A program made the position numbers and the translations under genes. Positions 17,145 to 26,378 of a stretch of 55,148 nucleotides of DNA are shown here, in pieces. Below the pieces are notes generated by a model. The model was given only the letters and a program-made list of their open reading frames with translations. It was not told the origin of the DNA and ran no database searches. The DNA is from Extensimonas perlucida. GTDB lineage: Bacteria; Pseudomonadota; Gammaproteobacteria; Burkholderiales; Burkholderiaceae_C. Where the stretch lies: assembly GCF_007655255.1 (NCBI RefSeq), contig NZ_VMYE01000021.1, positions 1 to 55,148 on the forward strand. Reading direction: 5' to 3'. How positions within the stretch are numbered: the first letter of the stretch is position 1; each line of letters starts with the position of its first letter.

Positions 17145-19070
17145 TCAGTCTCTGGGCGTCACTTCGGCGGCATCGGCAGCTACGGCTTCGCGCACCAGCC
17201 GCTGCACGCTTTGCCGGACCTGCTCAGGAAACTCGGTCGTCACGACTGGCTCGCTCGCCTGCATGCACTGTGCGGCCACCAGCCGCGCGGCAAGGTGCAG
17301 GTTCGTTGGGTTGACGGCTTCGATGGCCGGCCGTGTCCCGAGCGCCTCGTACGAGCGCAGGAGTGCGTGGTAGATGTCCCAGGTGTCGATGCCCCGTGGC
17401 AGTTGCTTCAGCACGGACTGGACCAGCCTGCGCTTGAGCGGATCGAGCTGCCAGTCTGGCACTCGCTGCCCGCGATGCCCCATGTGGATCGACAGCAGGT
17501 TGCCGGCCTGGATCTCGTAGGTGATCCAGCGGCGCGACTTGCCCGCGAGCCTGGCGTAGTCCGCCACTGAGAGGTTGTGCGGCGCCTCGAAGGTCTCCAG
17601 CACTTGCTGGCGTTCGCGCTGCACCTCCGACAGGCGCGGCCGTGCGTACTCGGGCATGCGCACGGCCGACAGCCGCTGCACCGATGCCGGCGCTTCGGGT
17701 TGGCCGGGCGCCGGCGCGGTCACGATCAGTTGCGGCGCGGAGAGGTCGACCACCGGCGGCTGCGCGGCCGCCTGGCCGGCGATGGTCGGCAGGCCTTGGA
17801 GCGTGATGGTCAGATGCCGGCTGGCAACCTCGACCTGGTTCTGCTCGAACAGGTCCAGGCGATCGGCCCAGTCCTGCATCATGACGCGGCGCTGCTCGAC
17901 GTATTCGGCATGGTTGTAGGTCGCGCTGATCCTGTCCGGGTCGGCATGCGAGAGCTGGGCGTCCACCCATTTCTTCGGGTACCCGAGTTCGTTCAGCGCC
18001 GTCGAGATCGTGGCACGGATGCCGTGGCCGGTCAGCTGGTCCTCGTAGCCCATGCGCTTGAGCGCCCCGTTAAACGTGTTCTCGCTGACGGGATGCTTGA
18101 GGCACCAGTCGCCCGGGATCAGGTAGACCTGGGCCGGCTTGAAGTTGTCGAGCAGGTGGCGAACGATCTCCTGCGCCTGCACCGACAGCGGCACGATGTA
18201 GGGCGGGATGTCGATGAGACGCTTGCGCTTCTTCCTGGTGAGCAGCTTGCGCTGCTTGAGCCTGGCCACCGGGATGATCCACAGGCCCCGGTCGAGGTCG
18301 AACTGATCGGGCGTGGCGAAGCGCAACTCGCCAGTGCGCACACCGGTGAGCATCAACAGCCGCAAGCCCAACTGCGTGTTCAGGCGCCCGCGGTACTTGC
18401 GCAGTGTCTGCAGCATGACCGGCAGCTCGTGCATGCGCAGGAACGGGTTGTGTTCGACCGGCGGCAATGGCAGCGCGACCACTTCCAGGTCCCTGGACGG
18501 GTTATCGCCCATGTTGGGAATCGCCACCGTGGCGTAGGTGAACAACTGGGTGAACCAGGTCCTCAGCTTCTCGGCCACCGACAGCGAGCCGCGCTTTTCC
18601 ACCTTGCCGATGATGTCCAGCAGGTGTGCGCGGGTGATCTCGTAGATGGTCAGGTGCCGCAGCGAGGGGAACACGTCTTTCTTGAAGACGCGCCCGATCT
18701 GTTCAAGGCTGGTCTGCCGTCCTTCCTCCAGCGAGAGCCGGCGATGGGCCAGCCATTGCTCGTAGACGGCCATGAAGGTGTGCTCGCCGGCCAGGACGAT
18801 CGCGTGCCGCCTGCGCTTGCGTTCGCTGTGCGGATTGACGCCCTTGGCGAGCAGCGAGCGGGCTTCATCGCGAAGCGCACGGGCGTCCTTCAGCGAGAGC
18901 GCTGGATACGTGCCGAAGGACATGCGGTCGCGCTTGCCGCCCCACGAGAAGCGGAAGTGCCACGCCTTTGCACCGGTGGCTGAAACAAAGAGGGAAAGGC
19001 CGTCTGTGTCGGCCAGGGTGTACGGTTTGCCGGTCGCCTTGGCCTGGCGAACCGTGAGGTCCGAAAGCAT
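17145..19070 (-). CDS. int: P4-type tyrosine integrase of the ICE (IntB13-like)
   Basis: A 641-residue site-specific recombinase. It has the DUF4102 arm-binding N-terminus (about 1-95), a core-binding domain and a catalytic domain with R245 (TGVRTGELR), H349 and R352 (HGIRATIST), H375 (LSHADPD) and nucleophile Y385 (ISATYNHAEY). The extra C-terminal 220 residues are characteristic of ICEclc/PAGI-type integrases, which use tRNA-Gly. Its start faces the tRNA-Gly 3' end 240 bp away, so integration would place its promoter next to the att site. It should catalyse both integration and excision. Confidence 0.95.
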   Translation of the reverse strand: MLSDLTVRQAKATGKPYTLADTDGLSLFVSATGAKAWHFRFSWGGKRDRMSFGTYPALSLKDARALRDEARSLLAKGVNPHSERKRRRHAIVLAGEHTFMAVYEQWLAHRRLSLEEGRQTSLEQIGRVFKKDVFPSLRHLTIYEITRAHLLDIIGKVEKRGSLSVAEKLRTWFTQLFTYATVAIPNMGDNPSRDLEVVALPLPPVEHNPFLRMHELPVMLQTLRKYRGRLNTQLGLRLLMLTGVRTGELRFATPDQFDLDRGLWIIPVARLKQRKLLTRKKRKRLIDIPPYIVPLSVQAQEIVRHLLDNFKPAQVYLIPGDWCLKHPVSENTFNGALKRMGYEDQLTGHGIRATISTALNELGYPKKWVDAQLSHADPDRISATYNHAEYVEQRRVMMQDWADRLDLFEQNQVEVASRHLTITLQGLPTIAGQAAAQPPVVDLSAPQLIVTAPAPGQPEAPASVQRLSAVRMPEYARPRLSEVQRERQQVLETFEAPHNLSVADYARLAGKSRRWITYEIQAGNLLSIHMGHRGQRVPDWQLDPLKRRLVQSVLKQLPRGIDTWDIYHALLRSYEALGTRPAIEAVNPTNLHLAARLVAAQCMQASEPVVTTEFPEQVRQSVQRLVREAVAADAAEVTPRD

Positions 19071-19135
19071 GATCCCAACTCCTTGAAAGCGAGTTGAGTG
19101 CCATGTTTCCCATCGGGCCCCGGCTCCCCCAGCAA

Positions 19136-19163
19136 CAATGCGGAACTGGGAAGCTCCGCATTG
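19136..19163. promoter_or_regulatory. Inverted repeat upstream of int
   Basis: CAATGCGGA (19136-19144) and TCCGCATTG (19155-19163) form a perfect 9-bp inverted repeat with a 10-base loop, 66 bp upstream of the integrase start. It could be an operator or a hairpin in the int leader. It is followed by two copies of atgtacc. Function is inferred from position only. Confidence 0.45.
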
Positions 19164-19213
19164 CGATGTACCACCTAATGTACCGGTTTTGACCGGCTGT
19201 CAGTGGATTTCGC

Positions 19214-19290
19214 TGGACGTCACTGGATCGAAGATTCTTAAAAAATCGAACCGTGACAATGACTTGCAACACTCCATGGACGTCCCTGGA
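19214..19290. repeat. Direct repeat pair near att, candidate integrase arm sites
   Basis: TGGACGTCACTGGA (19214-19227) and TGGACGTCCCTGGA (19277-19290) are direct repeats with 13 of 14 matches, 63 bp apart, between int and the tRNA 3' end. Repeats at this position are the usual arm-type binding sites of tyrosine integrases with a DUF4102 N-terminus. Spacing of 63 bp is six helical turns. Confidence 0.4.
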
Positions 19291-19309
19291 ACACCATGGA
19301 AAGTTGAAG

Positions 19310-19327
19310 TGGAGCGGGCGATGGGAA
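19310..19327 (-). other. att: Inferred ICE attachment site in the tRNA-Gly 3' end
   Basis: The last 18 bases of tRNA-Gly including CCA (TTCCCATCGCCCGCTCCA on the minus strand) correspond to the place where ICEclc-family elements recombine. The integrase next door supports this. The sister copy at the other ICE end is not in the window, so the exact core is inferred from family knowledge. Confidence 0.6.
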
Positions 19328-19383
19328 TCGAACCCACGTCTTGAGCTTGGGAAGCTCAGGTCCTGCCATTGAACGACGCCCGC
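19310..19383 (-). tRNA. tRNA-Gly(CCC)
   Basis: A complete cloverleaf can be folded on the minus strand. The acceptor stem is GCGGGCG with CGCCCGC, the anticodon stem TGAGC with GCTCA holds the loop TTCCCAA (anticodon CCC), and the T arm contains GGTTCGATTCC. The discriminator T is followed by an encoded CCA (19310-19312). It resembles E. coli glyU. The ICE is integrated at its 3' end and regenerates an intact gene. A TATAAT-like -10 lies on the minus strand at 19456-19461. Confidence 0.95.
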
Positions 19384-19455
19384 TAGAGACACGTCGGAAT
19401 TTGGAGCGCCCGATAGAAAAAACCTGTCTGGACGCCCGTGTCCGAGAGGGTGCCG

Positions 19456-19461
19456 ATTATA
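19456..19461 (-). promoter_or_regulatory. Possible -10 element for tRNA-Gly
   Basis: TATAAT on the minus strand lies 72 bases upstream of the tRNA 5' end in the otherwise featureless 216-bp gap between tRNA and SDR gene. No good -35 hexamer is seen at 16-18 bp, so support is weak. Confidence 0.3.
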
Positions 19462-19599
19462 AGCATCCGCGCTGCCAGATCTCGAGTCATGCCAGATCTT
19501 GAGGCACAGGCTCGGTTCTGGGCCTGCGGCCATGCCCGATAATCTGCCGCACCCGCACTGCTGCGGCGTTTTTTATCCACTCGACGGAGACTTTTCAAC

Positions 19600-20361
19600 A
19601 TGGAAATCAAAGGCAAGGTATTCATCGTCACGGGCGGCGCCTCGGGGCTCGGCGAAGGCACGGCGCGACGGCTCGCGGCGCAAGGCGGCAAGGTGGTCAT
19701 CGCTGACGTGCAGGTGGAAAAAGGCGAGGCCGTGGCCAAGGAAATCGGCGGTGCTTTCGTGAAATGCGACGTGAGCAGCGAGGCCGACGGTCAGGCCGTG
19801 GTCGCGAAGGCGGTGTCCATGGGCAAGCTCATGGGGCTGGTCAACTGCGCGGGCATTGGCCCTGCGGAAAAAACCGTGGGCAAGAACGGTGCGCATCCGC
19901 TGGCCGCGTTCACCAAGACCATCACGGTGAACCTGATCGGCAGCTTCAACATGATCCGTCTCGCCGCCGAAGCCATGTGCAAAAACGAGCCCGAGGCCGA
20001 CACTGGCGAGCGCGGCGTGATGATTTCCACCGCAAGCGTGGCGGCTTTCGAAGGGCAGATCGGCCAGGCTGCGTATTCGGCGTCCAAAGGCGGCGTGGTC
20101 GGCATGACCCTGCCGATCGCGCGCGACCTGGCGCGCGACGGCATCCGCAACATGACCATCGCCCCCGGGATTTTTGGCACGCCCTTGCTCATGAGTCTGC
20201 CGCAGAACGTGCGCGATTCGCTCGCCGCGAGCGTGCCCTTCCCGAGTCGCCTGGGCCACCCCGACGATTACGCCAAGCTGGTGCAGCACATCTTTGAAAA
20301 CGACATGCTCAACGGCGAAGTGATCCGCATCGACGGCGCGATCCGAATGGCGCCGCGCTGA
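19600..20361 (+). CDS. SDR-family dehydrogenase (3-hydroxyacyl-CoA dehydrogenase type II-like)
   Basis: A 253-residue short-chain dehydrogenase. The NAD-binding TGGASGLG (11-18), NCAG (82-85), catalytic S146, Y159 and K163 (YSASK) are all present. The overall sequence resembles the HSD10/3-hydroxy-2-methylbutyryl-CoA dehydrogenase group that oxidises short 3-hydroxyacyl-CoAs in branched-chain amino acid and fatty acid breakdown. ACGGAGAC lies ahead of the ATG as a ribosome-binding site. It is the first chromosomal gene beyond tRNA-Gly and converges on moaD. No other acyl-CoA genes lie nearby, so the exact substrate is uncertain. Confidence 0.88.
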   Translation: MEIKGKVFIVTGGASGLGEGTARRLAAQGGKVVIADVQVEKGEAVAKEIGGAFVKCDVSSEADGQAVVAKAVSMGKLMGLVNCAGIGPAEKTVGKNGAHPLAAFTKTITVNLIGSFNMIRLAAEAMCKNEPEADTGERGVMISTASVAAFEGQIGQAAYSASKGGVVGMTLPIARDLARDGIRNMTIAPGIFGTPLLMSLPQNVRDSLAASVPFPSRLGHPDDYAKLVQHIFENDMLNGEVIRIDGAIRMAPR

Positions 20362-20387
20362 AGATTCCGTTTTGCTAATCTTTTGAT

Positions 20388-20428
20388 AGCTTCCAGCGCT
20401 TGTGACACGAGTGCTGGAGGCTGTTTTT
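20388..20428. terminator. Hairpin of the intergenic repeat family, copy 1 (likely bidirectional terminator)
   Basis: AGCTTCCAGCGCT (20388-20400) pairs with AGTGCTGGAGGCT (20410-20422) around a 9-base loop and is followed by TTTTT. A run of TTTTG precedes it, giving A-rich sequence on the other strand. It lies between the convergent SDR and moaD genes. The same cassette (gatagct, gctagcgcttg, agggct) recurs at 22653, 26322 and 44956. Confidence 0.7.
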
Positions 20429-20436
20429 ATATGAAA

Positions 20437-20736
20437 TCAGCCGCCCGTGACGGGGGGGAAGAAAGCCACCTCAGCGCCGTCGTGCAGAGCGGCATCTTCG
20501 CGCGCAAGCGTCTGGTCGAGCGCCATGCGCACGGCGCGGCTGCGCGCGAGGCTCTCGGCGTAGGCGCCGCCGCGCGCAATCAGCACGTCGCGCAGCGCGC
20601 CCAGCGTGGCGGCGTCGGTCTGCAGCGTTTCGCTGCCCTGCCCTAGCGCCTCGCGGATCGAGGCGAAGTAGCGCACGGTGATGCGCTTGGCAGCGCTGGG
20701 CAGCGCGCTCGTCGATGGCTGTGCGCCGGTCGTCAT
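20437..20736 (-). CDS. moaD: Molybdopterin synthase sulfur-carrier subunit
   Basis: A 99-residue MoaD with the ubiquitin-like fold (ITVRYFASIREALG) and the C-terminal PPVTGG whose last glycine carries the thiocarboxylate. With MoaE it converts cyclic pyranopterin monophosphate to molybdopterin. The start overlaps the moeA stop (20733-20736), so it is coupled to moeA. It has about 15 extra N-terminal residues compared with short MoaDs; a later start is possible. moaE, which often follows moaD, is not here. Confidence 0.92.
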   Translation of the reverse strand: MTTGAQPSTSALPSAAKRITVRYFASIREALGQGSETLQTDAATLGALRDVLIARGGAYAESLARSRAVRMALDQTLAREDAALHDGAEVAFFPPVTGG

Positions 20737-22064
20737 GCCATCAGCTCCGCAAACGGCAGGTAGCGCACGACATCGCCGTGCGCAATGGTCTGGCCCGGCG
20801 GCACATCGACGATACCGTCGGCCCACACGGTCGAGGTCAGCACGCCCGAGCCCTGGTTGGCAAACAGCTCCAAGCTTCCTTGGTCGTTGCGCCGCACGCG
20901 CAAAAATTCGCGCCGTTTGTCCGCTTTGCGCCAGTCGAAATGCGCCGTCGCGCCAATGAAACGCGGCAGCACGTCGGCCACGCCTTGCAGGCGCAGCAAA
21001 AACGGCCGCACGAGCAGCAGGAAGGTGACGAGGCTGGACACTGGGTTGCCCGGCAGGCCGATGAAATGCGTGGGGCCGCGCTGGCCGGAGCCACCGTCTG
21101 CAGCGCCGCCCGCAGCCCCGCCTGGGGCGGCCGCGTCGATCTGCCCGTAGGCGAACGGCTTGCCCGGCTTGATCGCGATCTGCCACAGGTCGAGCCGCCC
21201 GAGTGCCTGTACGGCAGGCTTGACGTGGTCTTCCTCGCCCACCGAGACGCCGCCGCTGGTCAGGATCACATCGTGCTGCGTGCTCGCCGTGCGCAGCGCT
21301 GCCACCGTGGCCTCGCGCTCGTCGGGGACTATGCCCAGGTCGGTGACATGGCAGCCCAGGCGCTGCAGCAAGGCGCGCAGAAAGAAACGGTTGCTGTTGT
21401 AGATCGCGCCGGGCGGCATGCGCTCGGGCGGCAGCTCGCCCGGCATGACGAGCTCGTCGCCCGTGGAGAACAAAGCCACGCGCGGGCGCTGCACCACCTG
21501 CAACTTGTCCATGCCGATGCTCGCCGCGAGGCCCAGCGCCGCGGGCGTGAGGCGCGTGCCGGCGTGCAGCACCACGGCGCCGCGCGCGATGTCTTCGCCC
21601 GCGCGGCGTATGGCCTGGCCCGGCTCCGGCACGGTGTGGATGCGCACGCGGCCCAAGGTGGGCACCTGCGCGGAGGCAGGCGCGCCGTCGCCGGACTCGG
21701 GCAGCGCCTCGCAATCTTCCTGCATGACCACGGCGTCGGCGCCCGGCGGCACGGGCGCACCCGTGAAGATGCGCGCCGCAGTGCCCGGCTGCAGGGGCTG
21801 GCCGCTGCTGCCCGCGGCAATGCGCTGGGCCACGCGCAGCACGGTGCCGGCCGCCGGCACGTCGGCGCAGCGCAGCGCGTAGCCGTCCATGGCGCTGTTG
21901 TCCTGCGGTGGCACGTGCAGCGGCGAGACGGCGTCCGCCGCCAGCACGCGGCCGTCGGCGTCCCAGGTGGCTACGCTGTCGCGGCCCGGCAAGGGCGTGG
22001 CGCGGGCGAGCAACTCGGCCAGGGCTTCATCGAAAGGTTTCAAGGGCGGGTGTTTCATCGTCAT
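20733..22064 (-). CDS. moeA: Molybdopterin molybdenumtransferase
   Basis: A 443-residue MoeA, which inserts molybdate into adenylylated molybdopterin. Typical segments: DNSAMDGYAL near 55, RIFTGAPVPPGADAVVMQE near 100, FSTGDELVMPGE near 200, LTSGGVSVGEEDHV near 275 and GLPGNPVSSLVTF near 340. A low-complexity Gly/Ala insert (about 314-331) lies just before the last motif and is not usual in MoeA. It overlaps mobB (22061-22064) and moaD by 4 bp each, making a three-gene unit. Confidence 0.94.
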   Translation of the reverse strand: MTMKHPPLKPFDEALAELLARATPLPGRDSVATWDADGRVLAADAVSPLHVPPQDNSAMDGYALRCADVPAAGTVLRVAQRIAAGSSGQPLQPGTAARIFTGAPVPPGADAVVMQEDCEALPESGDGAPASAQVPTLGRVRIHTVPEPGQAIRRAGEDIARGAVVLHAGTRLTPAALGLAASIGMDKLQVVQRPRVALFSTGDELVMPGELPPERMPPGAIYNSNRFFLRALLQRLGCHVTDLGIVPDEREATVAALRTASTQHDVILTSGGVSVGEEDHVKPAVQALGRLDLWQIAIKPGKPFAYGQIDAAAPGGAAGGAADGGSGQRGPTHFIGLPGNPVSSLVTFLLLVRPFLLRLQGVADVLPRFIGATAHFDWRKADKRREFLRVRRNDQGSLELFANQGSGVLTSTVWADGIVDVPPGQTIAHGDVVRYLPFAELMA

Positions 22065-22624
22065 GCCGGGAATTTTCCAGAACTGTGCCGGCTTGGATCG
22101 TAATCAAAACGCTCGGCCTGCGCGCGCAGCCACTGCGCGACTTGCTCTGGCGCGGCCAGCGGCAGCACGGGCCGCAGCGTGGGCTCTGGCAGACGCTCGG
22201 GCGCATCGGTTGCGATCGCGACGACGAACATGTCGTGCGGATAGAGCACGGCGCGCTCGGCCTCGCCGGGTTGCGCGGGGCGCCACACCTCGATTTTGGG
22301 CAGGTCGCTCCACTTGTAGCCTTCGACGAACACCCAGTCCACGCCGTCGTCGAGCTCGGCGAGCAGCTGGTGCACCGTGAGCTGCACGGGCTGCTCGAAT
22401 TCGCGCAACAGCGCCAGACGCTGATCCGACGCGACCAGCACCTCGACAGCGCCCGCGGCGCGGTGGCGGAAGCTGTCCTTGCCCGGATGGTCGATGTCGA
22501 AACGGTGGTGCGCGTGCTTGACCACCGACACGCGCTGGCCCTGCTCGCGCAGCAAGGGGATCAGTTGCTCGATCAGCGTGGTCTTGCCTGCGCCGGAAAA
22601 CCCGGCAAAGCCTACGACTTTCAT
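22061..22624 (-). CDS. mobB: Molybdopterin-guanine dinucleotide biosynthesis adaptor protein
   Basis: A 187-residue MobB with the P-loop GFSGAGKTT (8-16), VVKHAHHRFDIDHPGKDSFRH (about 35-55) and WVFVEGYKW near 100. It assists MobA in attaching GMP to molybdenum cofactor. It is first of the mobB-moeA-moaD unit, with 4-bp overlap into moeA, and is separated from the upstream thrC by an intergenic repeat. Confidence 0.93.
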   Translation of the reverse strand: MKVVGFAGFSGAGKTTLIEQLIPLLREQGQRVSVVKHAHHRFDIDHPGKDSFRHRAAGAVEVLVASDQRLALLREFEQPVQLTVHQLLAELDDGVDWVFVEGYKWSDLPKIEVWRPAQPGEAERAVLYPHDMFVVAIATDAPERLPEPTLRPVLPLAAPEQVAQWLRAQAERFDYDPSRHSSGKFPA

Positions 22625-22652
22625 ACCTGGCGATCCTGGGAAACTATTTTTT

Positions 22653-22696
22653 CAATAGCTGCTAGCGCTTGCTGCATCAGCGCAAAAGCCGTTTTT
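22653..22696. repeat. Intergenic repeat family, copy 2
   Basis: A sequence of the form aatagct-gctagcgcttg-ctgcat-cagcgc-aaaagcc-gttttt, between thrC and mobB. It can fold through GCGCTTG and CAGCGC and ends in a T-run toward thrC. It shares the core with the copies at 20388, 26322 and 44956. Confidence 0.6.
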
Positions 22697-22698
22697 CA

Positions 22699-24129
22699 TC
22701 ATGAATCGCAATGCTGCGCGATGTAGTCCTTGACGCGCTGCACGTCGGCCGGCAGCACCTGCACGCGGCGCGGCAGGTTTTCGATGCCTTCGAAGCGCGC
22801 GGGGCGTTCGGGCTCGTGCCCCAGCGCCTCGCGAATGGTGGCGGCGAATTTGATCGGCAACGCGGTTTCGAGCACGATCATGGGCACGCCCGGCTGCACG
22901 TATTCGCGCGCCACCCTGACGCCGTCGGCGGTGTGCGGATCGATCGTGATACCAAAGCGCGCATGCACGTCGCAGATCGTCGCCAGGCGGTCTGCGTGCG
23001 TGCTCTTGCCGCTCACGAAACCGTAGCGCTCGCGCACTTCGGCAAAGGCCGGATCGGCGCTCAGGTCGAACTGCCCATGCTGCGCGAGCGCGTCCTGGAA
23101 CAGCGCCTTGACGCGCGCGCCGTCGCGCCCCAGCAGGTCGAAGATGAAGCGCTCGAAGTTGCTCGCCTTGCTGATGTCCATGCTCGGGCTGCTGGTTTCG
23201 TGCGTGTCGCGGCTCGCGCGCACGCGGTACACGCCGGTGCGCAAGAACTCGTCGAGCACGTCGTTCTCGTTCGTCGCCACCACCAGCCGGTCTATGGGCA
23301 GGCCCATCATGCGCGCCACATGGCCCGCACAGACGTTGCCGAAGTTGCCGCTGGGCACGGCGAAGCTGACTTTTTCGCCCTCGGCCTGCGTGGCCTGGAA
23401 GTAGCCCGCGAAGTAATACACCACCTGCGCGAGCAGCCGCGCCCAGTTGATCGAGTTGACGGTGCCTATGCGGTAGCGGCGCTTGAAGTCCAGATCGTTG
23501 CTCACGGCCTTGACGATGTCCTGGCAGTCGTCGAACACGCCCTCGATCGCCAGGTTGTGGATGTTGGCGTCCTGCAGGCTGAACATCTGCGCCTGCTGAA
23601 ACGGGCTCATGCGCCCGTGCGGACTGAGCATGAACACGCGAATGCCGCGCTTGCCGCGCATCGCGTATTCGGCCGCGCTGCCGGTGTCGCCGCTGGTCGC
23701 GCCCAAAATGTTGAGCGCCTCGCCACGGCGCGCGAGCTCGTACTCGAACAGGTTCCCCAGCAGCTGCATGGCCATGTCTTTGAAGGCGAGCGTGGGGCCG
23801 TTCGAGAGCTCTTCGAGATAAAAGCCATCTTCGAGCTTTTTCAACGGCGTGATCGCGCGCGTGCCAAACACCTCGGGGGTGTAGGTTTTCTCGCACAGGC
23901 GGCGCAGATCGGGCGCGGGAATGTCGTCAATGTAGAGCGACAGCAGCTCGAACGCGAGCACCGCATAACCCTGCGTGCGATACACCTCCCGCAGCGCCCG
24001 CAAGCGCGCGGCGTCGATCTGCGGGTAGTGCGCGGGCATATACAGCCCACCATCGGGCGCCAGCCCTTCGAGCAGGATGTCGCAAAACTTGCGTGGCGTG
24101 TTGTCACCGCGGGTGGAGAGGTAGTGCAT
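22699..24129 (-). CDS. thrC: Threonine synthase
   Basis: A 476-residue PLP enzyme that converts O-phosphohomoserine to threonine. It is the long gamma/beta-proteobacterial form: the N-terminus MHYLSTRG, the PLP lysine K117 in NGPTLAFKDMAMQLLG, and the phosphate site ATSGDTGSA are clear. It is transcribed with hom in the same direction but the two are separated by a VapBC-like pair (24158-24868). The gap to the vapC stop is 28 bp. Confidence 0.95.
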   Translation of the reverse strand: MHYLSTRGDNTPRKFCDILLEGLAPDGGLYMPAHYPQIDAARLRALREVYRTQGYAVLAFELLSLYIDDIPAPDLRRLCEKTYTPEVFGTRAITPLKKLEDGFYLEELSNGPTLAFKDMAMQLLGNLFEYELARRGEALNILGATSGDTGSAAEYAMRGKRGIRVFMLSPHGRMSPFQQAQMFSLQDANIHNLAIEGVFDDCQDIVKAVSNDLDFKRRYRIGTVNSINWARLLAQVVYYFAGYFQATQAEGEKVSFAVPSGNFGNVCAGHVARMMGLPIDRLVVATNENDVLDEFLRTGVYRVRASRDTHETSSPSMDISKASNFERFIFDLLGRDGARVKALFQDALAQHGQFDLSADPAFAEVRERYGFVSGKSTHADRLATICDVHARFGITIDPHTADGVRVAREYVQPGVPMIVLETALPIKFAATIREALGHEPERPARFEGIENLPRRVQVLPADVQRVKDYIAQHCDS

Positions 24130-24157
24130 GGGGATGGCAATCTCAAAAAAGCAAAAA

Positions 24158-24583
24158 TTAAGGCGCGGCCCACGGGTCGAGCAAGGGCACGCCCATGTCT
24201 TCGAAATGGCGCACGTTGCGCGTCACCAGGGTCAGGCCGTGCGCCATGGCGCTTGCGGCGATCAGGATGTCGAGCGTGTCCTGCATGCGCCCCAGCGCGC
24301 GCAGCGAGGCTTTGAGTTCGCCAAAGTGGCGCCACACGGATTCGTCCGTCACCAGCACGCGCCCGGCAAACTGCTGCGCCAACGACAGCGTCCAGGCCTG
24401 CAATTGGTTGCGTTTGGCGCCCAAGGGCAGACAGGCCAGGCCGTAGTGGATCTCACCCAAGGACACCGCAGCCAGCGCCGCCTGCTGCCCGTGCGCGCGC
24501 AGCCAGCGCACCACGCCTTCGTCGGGCTGCAGGCGCGTGGGCTCGGAGAGCACGCAGGTATCGAGCAGCCAGCGGTAGCGCAT
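24158..24583 (-). CDS. vapC: VapC-type PIN-domain toxin
   Basis: A 141-residue PIN ribonuclease of the FitB/VapC kind. Acidic residues are in YRWLLDTCVLSEPTR, SLGEIHYGLACL, DTLDILIAASA and NVRHFEDMGV. It is preceded by a Phd-type antitoxin gene 12 bp upstream on the same strand. The pair interrupts the hom-thrC arrangement. Target is unknown; members often cut tRNA or rRNA. Confidence 0.9.
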   Translation of the reverse strand: MRYRWLLDTCVLSEPTRLQPDEGVVRWLRAHGQQAALAAVSLGEIHYGLACLPLGAKRNQLQAWTLSLAQQFAGRVLVTDESVWRHFGELKASLRALGRMQDTLDILIAASAMAHGLTLVTRNVRHFEDMGVPLLDPWAAP

Positions 24584-24595
24584 CGAGACCTGTTC

Positions 24596-24868
24596 TCACT
24601 GCTCGCCAAAAAGCGGCGGCCGCCCAGCCTCTGGGCTGCGCGGCATGGCGGGCAATCCGCCTTCGAGCTTGGGGGCGTTCAGCAGGAACTCGATGAAACC
24701 GTCGTCGCTCTCGGCTTCGGTGCCAGCGGCTTCGGTATCGCCGAGCGCGACGACGCGCGCCACCGGCCGGCCATGCCGCGTGATGAGCTGCGGCCCCTCG
24801 CGCTGGGCACACTCCACCAGTTCGCTGAAATGGCTCTTGGCTTCTTGCACTTGCCAGACGGCGTTCAT
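24596..24868 (-). CDS. Phd/YefM-type antitoxin
   Basis: A 90-residue antitoxin with the Phd/YefM N-terminus WQVQEAKSHFSELVECAQREGPQLITRHGRPVARVV (about 5-40), which dimerises and binds DNA. The acidic, proline-rich tail (GFIEFLLNAPKLEGG) would wrap the toxin. It comes first in the operon, as usual, and ends 12 bp before vapC. The 82-bp gap to hom holds its promoter. Confidence 0.9.
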   Translation of the reverse strand: MNAVWQVQEAKSHFSELVECAQREGPQLITRHGRPVARVVALGDTEAAGTEAESDDGFIEFLLNAPKLEGGLPAMPRSPEAGRPPLFGEQ

Positions 24869-24950
24869 GGCAGCCCCTTGTTATGGACAGAATGACCTGA
24901 ATTGTAGGCAGACGCGCACAGCGCTCGATGACCTGCCAGCAGCACCCGCA

Positions 24951-26309
<1,359 letters not shown>

Positions 26310-26321
26310 GAATTTATCCAT

Positions 26322-26369
26322 AAAAAATGCCTCTAGCGCTTGAGGGACAAGCGCAAGCAGCTATCAAAA
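26322..26369. repeat. Intergenic repeat family, copy 3 (inverted orientation)
   Basis: Here the cassette reads aaaaaatgcct-ctagcgcttg-agggacaagcgc-aagcagctatcaaaa, the reverse complement layout of copies 1 and 2. CAAGCGCTAG-like arms can pair (agcgcttg with caagcgc). It lies between alaA and hom, both on the minus strand, touching the hom start. Confidence 0.65.
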
Positions 26370-26378
26370 CAAAACGAA

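Larger units (their letters stand above)
1..19327. mobile_element. Partial ICE (ICEclc/PFGI-1-like, MOB-H, type G transfer system), integrase end
   Basis: This stretch carries the hallmark gene order of the ICEclc/PAGI-2/PFGI-1 family. PFL_4709-, 4710- and 4711-family transfer proteins are followed by a TraG N-terminal-domain protein, an oppositely oriented DUF3742 protein, a MobH relaxase and a long P4-type integrase whose start faces the 3' end of tRNA-Gly(CCC). Known members of the family integrate at that tRNA end. The other half (VirB4-like ATPase, TraD, ParA/Ssb genes and the second att site) is absent because the contig stops in a repeat at base 1. The right boundary is inferred from the tRNA 3' end. 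Two cargo stretches are visible: 131-2480 and 10544-17117. Confidence 0.85.

Noticed and set aside
19327-19356. tRNA-Gly read with anticodon TCC
   Set aside because: With a five-pair anticodon stem TGAGC/GCTCA the seven-base loop is TTCCCAA, placing CCC, not TCC, at positions 34-36.
22711-24315. Long open frame (534 codons) on the + strand opposite thrC
   Set aside because: It mirrors thrC codons in high-GC DNA and its product is His/Arg/Ala-rich without domains. The minus-strand thrC is unmistakable. The same holds for the long frames opposite acs (52931-55009), moeA (20715-22103), MocR (10610-12115) and int (17577-18983).
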